NCBI GenBank assembly: GCA_022495995.1
Contig: JAFEMH010000161.1
Coordinates: 682,001-746,000, forward strand
Source of the DNA: Adenophora triphylla var. japonica
Taxonomy: Eukaryota > Streptophyta > Magnoliopsida > Asterales > Campanulaceae
DNA: 64,000 nt
Reading direction: 5' to 3'
Part shown: positions 57,809 to 64,000 of the stretch, piece by piece
Layout of the letters: the number at the start of each line of letters is the position of its first letter
Position numbering within the stretch: position 1 is the stretch's first letter
Position numbers and translations under genes: made by a program
Notes under the pieces: generated by a model
Seen by the model: the letters and a program-made list of their open reading frames with translations, nothing else
Databases searched by the model: none
What the model was told of the DNA's origin: nothing

Positions 57809-58879
57809 CGTGTCGAGCTTTCACGATGGACCTAGACGTGTAGCAACCGTGTTAAACCATGATCGAGTCCCAACAAGTCGGCTGAATAGGGTGTATGAAG
57901 GCTTTGAAGGTTTGAATGTTTTGGCCAAAACACGAAAAGACCGAACACTTATCTCGCACGGGACAAGCAGTCTCGCGCGAGACAATACCACGGAAAGTCA
58001 CAATTTTCTGATTTTAATCCTAATTTTGGTCAGACGGAAAATCCATTTTGGGGGTTTCTAACGTTCAGAATCCAAGCCTAAGGGCCTAGGGGTCGAAGTA
58101 ATCTCAAGTAACATCGAGTTTTGTACAATAAGTTTGGTGAGAAATTTTTCACTTTTTAGGAGCAAATCTGAAATGACAACCGTAGGGACATTTCCGAAGC
58201 GACAATTCCCAAGCGACGATTTTTTGATTTCTTTTCCATGGTTTATTGCACAAAACAAGATCTTGACAATGAATTACAAGGACTCCAAGATCAAACCGAC
58301 CGGTCACGGAGTGTCTTAAAAAGTCAATCTACATGATATGTGGCAATGCAGGGCTGGAAGGCTAGGCTCCCCGCGATATGACAATCTAGATGGATTGAAT
58401 ACGCGGAGTGGGATGATCCAACTTCGGAGAGACCAGCGACTAGGTGGTTACCGTCATCCGTCCTTAGTGTGGGTCCCGAGTTTATAGAGGGTATGTAGTG
58501 CAATGACAGTTATAATATGAGTGCGCGTGTGTGAGAGTCAATCTAGGTGATAGAGTAAATTAGAAAGTTTTTTTTTTTTTGAAAACTAAAAGAAAAACAG
58601 AAGTGGCCGCACAAAGTGGTTGCCTACGTTTCTCCTAAATTAGGAAGACTCAGGCCGTCGTAGTTCCACAAAAAGAGAGAGAGAGAATAAATTAATTAAT
58701 TACAAAGCCCGAGTCAACCGATGACCGGTAAAAATCAAAATAAATTCAATCTCACGCAAGTACATAATTTAAGTACTTAAAATTATTCTACCCTGCAAAA
58801 TAAAGTTAGCATAAGCAAAATAAAATAATAACATTTATTTTGATTTTTCTGGATTTATTTTGAAGTTTTCTTGAAACCT

Positions 58880-58915
<36 letters not shown>

Positions 58916-59328
58916 TACGGAACATGGATGAAAAGTCCATTGACTTAACCTCCTCTTTTTTTAAAAAAAATTGCTGAGTCAAAGCTTTTAAAGGAAAAGT
59001 CATCTGTTCAAAAAAAAAGACCAAGCTTGGCGGCTGAACCCCTTTTCCTATTTTTTTTAAATGGGTCAAACCTTGAAAACAGGTGAAACCCTTTTCTTTA
59101 ATTTAATGCCAAGCTGCTGCCGCCAAACGCAGGTTCCTTTGTGCGAATGTTAATCTCGCGCGGTATTAGTTATCACGTGCGGGATAAACAGTGGCACATC
59201 AATTTTTTTTTGACGAAAACAGTGTAGAAAAATTTCAAAAAAAATCCAGAAAAATCAAATTTTTGCAGAAAAATAAAAAGATTGATAATATTCAATTGTA
59301 ACGCAAGTCTAACCCTCTTAATTAACTG
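57809..59328 (-). other. Leader of family E element
   Basis: No gene. It holds two more palindrome pairs: 57952-57963 with 57971-57982, and 59154-59165 with 59173-59184, each 19 bp apart. A T run of 34 lies at 58881-58914. ORFs near it are homopolymer artefacts. Confidence 0.6.
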
Positions 59329-59346
59329 TCCCCAGCGGAGTCGCCA
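59329..59346 (-). other. PBS of family E
   Basis: TGGCGACTCCGCTGGGGA on the minus strand, one base after the LTR end CGCTAACA. A second GTGGCGACTC lies inside the LTR, 39 bp away (59377-59385 on plus). Confidence 0.8.
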
Positions 59347-59347
59347 C

Positions 59348-61468
59348 TGTTAGCGATGCGTGAATTTTGAATAACAGAGTCGCCACTTATTATTTATTTA
59401 GGAAAACAATAAGAAAAACCTTATTTATTTAAAAGAGATTTGAGGGTTTGGGGGTTAAGTTATGGAATGGGTAGGTCGAGGAGCATCCATTCCACTCGAT
59501 CCGAAGATCCGTCTTGCCAATTGAGTATTATCAATCTTTTTAATATAATAATTAAAGAATAAGAAAACTCTAATCAATTTCTTGATTAGGAATGTCGGAT
59601 TATATGCTTCGAGATCGCCTTCATCGATTGAAGGGACTCTAGGCCAATCCTTTTGATGGGATTACACCACTCTAAAAGCCAATAGAGAGAGATTGAGAAG
59701 AAGAGAGTAAAAGTATAGGAATTTACCTAGCGTTTAGGGAGTATTTGATTTAGAACGTGGTTCTAAGATGTCTTTTCGGTCGAGAAGTGATTTGGGCAGA
59801 GTTTCGACTCAATATGAGAGTCAAATCTTGATGCAGACAGAGCTTCGCCTCAATCCTTGATTCGGGTTTGGATGTTTGTTGATCAACAAGGTTGATAAAC
59901 AAACTTTAGGTGATTTTAGGGAGGTTTTGTGAGTGATTTGAAGGAATCTTTCGTGGAGAGAAACCAACAAATTGTGTGTGTTGTGTAGAATTCTGGACCT
60001 CTGAAACAGTGGAAGTCACCAAGTATTTATAGGGGTTTAAGAGGTAGAGGTGGAGAGGTAAAACACTCCTAGGAAGCTTCCTGAACTCAAATTCTATTGG
60101 ATGACCGGATGGGATAAGATTTTATCAAGAAAAGAGTTTGAAACGGAGAAGGAGAGTGATTTCTGCACATCCTGTCGAGGGGATATCTCGCGCGAGACAC
60201 GCTATTCCGCGCGAGATGACTAGTCAAATGACCGTTTTGTCCTCTTCAGTTGTTCCGTTTGTCAGTTAGATCCAAAACTAATGAGGTTTGTTAGAAACTT
60301 AATGAAACATGACGAAACTGATATGCTTTCATCAAAACATAAAAGAGAGATGAAGAGTAGTGTAATCATGAATTATTGGTTCAGAATGGGGTGTCTACAG
60401 AGCCCCTCGGCGACAAGACTTATGGAAGAAGTCATGTCGTCGATAGAAAAGACATCATTCTGAACATTGGGATGGTCGTGCCGCACGGCTGCCTACGTAT
60501 CTCTAAGAGAGAATCAGACCAAACGTAGTTCGACTCCAAAACACTAAAAAGGCTATTTTTGGTATTTTGAAAAGCATTTTTGAAAATCAATTTTGAAAGA
60601 GAGAAAGGTAAGATCGTACTGAGGAATCAAGGACTTGACCCAATTCTGATGATACCTAGTTTGTTGATGAAGTTGTTGAAGTGCGCGTCAGGGTTGCGCG
60701 TAGCTTGTTGTTGCCGAGGTCACGGACTTTGTTGTCGTTGCCGAGGTCACGGACTTTGAAGTTTGCTGCCCACACACTTTGAAGATGTTGCCGAGGTCAC
60801 GGTCTTGAAGTTTTTGCTGCCGTCACAGACTTTGTTGATGTTGCCGAGGTCACGGACTTGAGGTTGCTGCCATCACAGACTTTTTTTTGACGTTGCCGAG
60901 TCACGGACTTGAGAGTTCTTGCCATCACGACTTTTGAAGTTTGTCGGTTGAGGTGGAGGTTTTGTCGGCCCCTGTAATGCAAGGATATATGCACGCTGGT
61001 CTCAGATGGACCCGAAACGATTCTTACCTTTCTGTACCTGCTAGCACATAAAGATTCCAAGTAGATTTTTCCAGATTTTAGTTGTTTAACTGGACTTACG
61101 TGGTGGTGCTCACGTCTGTTCGTGCAAATGGCCGGTCGGACATTTTGGTGGTGAGTTTATGTATGAGCATATGGTGTATGAAAATGTAGGGACATTTGTA
61201 TGGATTTATATTTGAGATGGGTGAACTGTATGAGTGAACTTGTGTTTGACAAGTTGGGACCAAATCAGGTTTATGCAGAATCTGTTGCTAGTCAGCAAGG
61301 CTGTATTGTTTCTTCATTGCTGTAGGATTTTGATGAGTAACCTTGTGTGAACACATCTAGGTCTGTTGAGAATCTTCATTCTTACTTCTCCTTGAGTCTT
61401 GTCTCTAGGAGGCAAACGACTACACATCTGTTGACTGTCGTAATGGCTTTATGTCTAAGGCCCTTTGG
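59348..61468 (-). repeat. Right LTR of family E, shared by two units
   Basis: 2121 bp. It serves as 5' LTR of the left unit and lies 3' of the gag at 62984-64000. TATA (minus) at 60023-60032. Confidence 0.8.
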
Positions 61469-62983
61469 TGTCCCAAGCCCCAAGTTGCTTGCAAGTGGTA
61501 GATGACTTTGTGAACAGGCTTGTGAATCTGCTCTCTTGATTTGAAGATGATCGAAGAAGACTCTCCTTGTTGATTTGATTTGAAGAAGATCGAATGATGC
61601 TCGATGAATAAGGTTAAAGAATACTCTCCCTTTGTCCTTGATTTTTTTTCTTAGTGACGCACCCTGATTTTTGCCTAGACCGCCCTTTCGGGTTTTCAAT
61701 CTAGCGGGCATCTCTTTTGCGTCTTTTTCTTTTCTCTCTTTTTTTTGTGCTCTAAATTTTGCCTAGGCCGCTCTTTACGAGTTTTTCAACCTAGCGAGCC
61801 ATTTTTTTTGAAAAGTATGTGTACTCGAAGAGGACTCAGTTGGAAGAATCTCATTAATGAGAAAGATGAGATCTCAAGTTTAGTTGAGGAGAGACGGACT
61901 CTATTCTTTGGAAGGTAATCCAAGCATTGACTCTTTGAAGAAGTGTATTATCTGATGATGAGAGTGAGGAGCAAAGAGGAAAGCCCCTAATGCAGATTCG
62001 ATTATTTTGAAGAGTTGAAATAGAGATTGACTGGGGGAGGAAAGGATAGGAAGCCCCAATTTTGATGCTTGGAATTCAAGATTGTGTATGAGAGTGGCTA
62101 ATAAGAAGCCCCTAGACTCAACGAGAAACGCTTCTTGGCTCAAAGATCTAGAAAAGTCGTTCTACCTTTTAATGAACCGTGCCCCATCTAGAAGTTTCTA
62201 AATAAGTTTGAGGAGAAAGCCAATCATTAGTATGACTTAAGGGTAAACATTTTTCTTGATACTGAAAGTCTTCTTCACTTGTTGTAAGAGGATGATGAGT
62301 AATCTTCATTTCCTTTGTTGGTACCACTTGACTCCTTTTCTTTGTGGGAGAGTCCTTCATGCTTTTGAATTTTCACCTTTGTTGAAATTCCATCCTTGTT
62401 GTGTGGTGATGAAGGCTTGAGAGTTTTTTTTTTGATGCTCTATTTTTGCCTAGGACGATTTGAGGAGTTTCGTCCTAGCGAGATTTTTATTTATTTTTTA
62501 CTCTCAAAGCCTTGAATTGAGCATCCCCACTCTTCTTTGATAAGAAGGTTGACAGCGGCACCTTTGGCTTTCTTCGTTTGTTGACCTTTGACTTTCAGTA
62601 GGGGTAATGTTTAGCCCTTAAGCTTCCTAAGGATAACTTTCTTCTTAAACTCGCTTAGAGGTCTCTATTTTTGCGATGATTTAGGAAATGGAGGGTCCAT
62701 TGTTTTGTTATGAATTAAATGATATTCATGAGGTAGAACAACCTTAGGGAAAGTGTTTAGGAAAATAAAATTACTTTGATTAATTGAAGAAATTTAAGAA
62801 CAGACTAGATAGTTTAGAGGACACAAACTAGAGGAGGTGAGAAGTACTAGAAAGACATAACGACTCTTCGAGTTCATACTTGGAAATTTAAAACCTAATC
62901 TACTTCTATCAAAGGAGAAAGGGAGAGGGTAGTTGTAGCTTCAAAGTGGTAAGTGCAGCTTTCTTCTCGGAGCTTCATCTTCT
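61469..62983 (-). other. gag-to-LTR spacer of family E with three hairpins
   Basis: Non-coding. Three TTGCCTAG...CTAGCG hairpins lie at 61671-61710, 61760-61800 and 62446-62484. The rest is T/G-rich with no ORF that I trust. No pol remains. Confidence 0.6.
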
Positions 62984-64000
62984 TCATGGAGTACGAGGCA
63001 GAGGATTGGTGATGACGTTGGGACGTTCTAGATCTTCATTGTCGAAGAGGTCTTGGATGATGTCCTTCAAGTGATGGCAAGAGTTGGTGTCGTGGTCGGT
63101 GAAGTTATGGTACTTGCAGAATAAGTGATGAGCATGATTTGGACCCATATCCTTCGGAGGACCACCTTTCCTTGGTTTGATCTTTTCATTCTGGACAAGC
63201 ACATCGAAGATTTCTTCTTGAGTGATTCCTTCAATTTTGTCGTAGTGCCTCTTTTTCTTTTCGGGAGGAGGGACAGCAGAATACTTTTCGGTGTTGGAGT
63301 GGTTGAATGCAATGGCATTGACTGAAACATCCTTACTTGTAGCGGGTTTGTTGTAGCGGAAGTTACTTTCCCTCTTTTTACTTTTGAGGAAGTCGTCAAC
63401 CCTAATTCCAGACTCGAGGAGTTCATTGAAACTAGGAAAGTAATTACCGGCGAGCTTCTCTTGAAATTCATCACGAAGGCATTGGAGGAAGATGTGGATT
63501 TGCTCTTTGAGAGTAGGCCTTTCGACGATTTCAGTGAGTTTGAGTCTCCATCTTCTAGCAAATTCAGCAAAGGACTCATTGGCATGTTGTTTGGTTTGTT
63601 CAAGATCCCTCCTAGTAGGGCGATAAGTAGAGTTATCTTCAAACTGCCTTTGGAAGACTAAACATGCGGATGACCAATCAAGCCTTATAGTCGTAGGAAG
63701 AGACATGTACCAATCCCTTGCAGCATCTTCTAAAGTTTGAGGAAAGCATTGGGCCAAGATTGTGTTATCAACGCCCATAGGAAGCATAGCCCAAGTGTAG
63801 GTCTCAACATGAGCTCGAGGACAGGTAGTACCATTGAACTTGGCAATATCGGGTGTCTTGTACTTGAGAGGAAACTTAGTGATGGATTGTTGAAGAGCAT
63901 CGGGATCAAATGGAACGAATGACCCTTTGAAACTGTCAAGAGTCGCAAGCTTCTTTTCGAGGTAGTTCTTAGTAACATGGTTACCAAGTTTAGTAGTTTC
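62984..64000 (-). pseudogene. gag of a second family E unit (runs off the window)
   Basis: This is the sister of the gag at 57043-57808. Frames 62984-63787 and 63730-63987 join at a one-base shift near 63790. It has the capsid-like domain (PTRRDLEQTKQHANESFAEF) and the knuckle CKYHNFTDHDTNSC (about 63065-63125). It ends NPLPRTP at a stop, without protease or RT after it. Confidence 0.8.

Larger units (their letters stand above)
54914..61468 (-). mobile_element. Family E retroelement with internal deletion (LTR-PBS-gag-LTR)
   Basis: The 2.1 kb repeat 54914-57042 returns at 59348-61468 in the same direction, with few differences. Between them, on the minus strand, are PBS, a 1.5 kb leader and a gag that runs directly into the second LTR. 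No protease, RT or integrase is present. The high LTR similarity suggests a young insertion or recent exchange. Confidence 0.8.

Noticed and set aside
58806..59069. ORF with a Lys run over a poly-T tract
   Set aside because: A homopolymer artefact in an untranslated leader.
1..64000. A host protein-coding gene or tRNA between the elements
   Set aside because: I read the inter-element gaps (14921-15045, 53373-53932) and found neither conserved coding blocks nor tRNA-like cloverleaf boxes.

Overview
The window looks like plant nuclear heterochromatin, probably from a eudicot with a large genome. It is made almost entirely of nested and broken transposable elements. No host gene, tRNA, rRNA, CRISPR array or bacterial operon was recognised. 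Every coding region is interrupted by frameshifts or stops. The LTR, primer-binding-site (PBS) and protein signatures are those of plant Ty3/Gypsy (Tat-lineage) and Ty1/Copia elements, with CACTA, hAT, MULE-like and Stowaway DNA transposons among them.

Layout. (1) 1-11795: a minus-strand Tat-lineage Gypsy element (element 1). Its 5' LTR is at 10936-11795, followed by gag, protease, RT/RNase H and integrase running leftwards. An antisense gene with its own TATA box and introns runs rightwards at 224-4000. (2) 11838-14920: a long-TIR, MULE-like element holding a hAT element (12725-14518, exact 8-bp TSD), which holds a Stowaway MITE (13005-13359). (3) 15046-16974: the 5' part of a Copia element, cut by a CACTA element (16975-20176) that keeps subterminal repeats and a transposase exon. 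(4) 20177-20726: an inverted LTR fragment (element B). (5) 20727-37953: a large plus-strand Tat-lineage element (element A). It has a 5' LTR, gag, protease, no recognisable RT, a damaged integrase, two antisense genes, a 3 kb stretch of tandem repeats and the first part of its 3' LTR. (6) 37954-51616: a minus-strand SIRE/Maximus-like Copia element with both LTRs and a post-pol (env-like) ORF. (7) 51617-53372: LTR parts of two further members of the element-A group. (8) 53933-54913: the gag start, PBS and LTR of an element-1-like remnant (D). (9) 54914-64000: a minus-strand LTR-gag-LTR-gag array of a Tat-lineage family (E) with 2.1 kb LTRs and no pol.

The most interesting signals lie in non-coding parts. 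A 14-bp palindrome GGTCCGTACGGACC occurs 12 times in element A. It lies upstream of the LTR TATA box and upstream of both antisense genes, often as pairs spaced 30-31 bp. Five LTR ends from four diverged families share a two-hairpin RNA-like module: the stems change sequence but stay paired, and a conserved ACCTGACC-type box plus a second copy of the 9-nt PBS core follow. Family E carries paired CGCG palindromes at a constant 19-bp spacing, and three covarying hairpins before its LTR. The large Copia element carries about 65 copies of GCGGTT on one strand against about five on the other. I infer that these elements share a layout in which palindromic operator-like sites drive an LTR promoter and opposing antisense genes.
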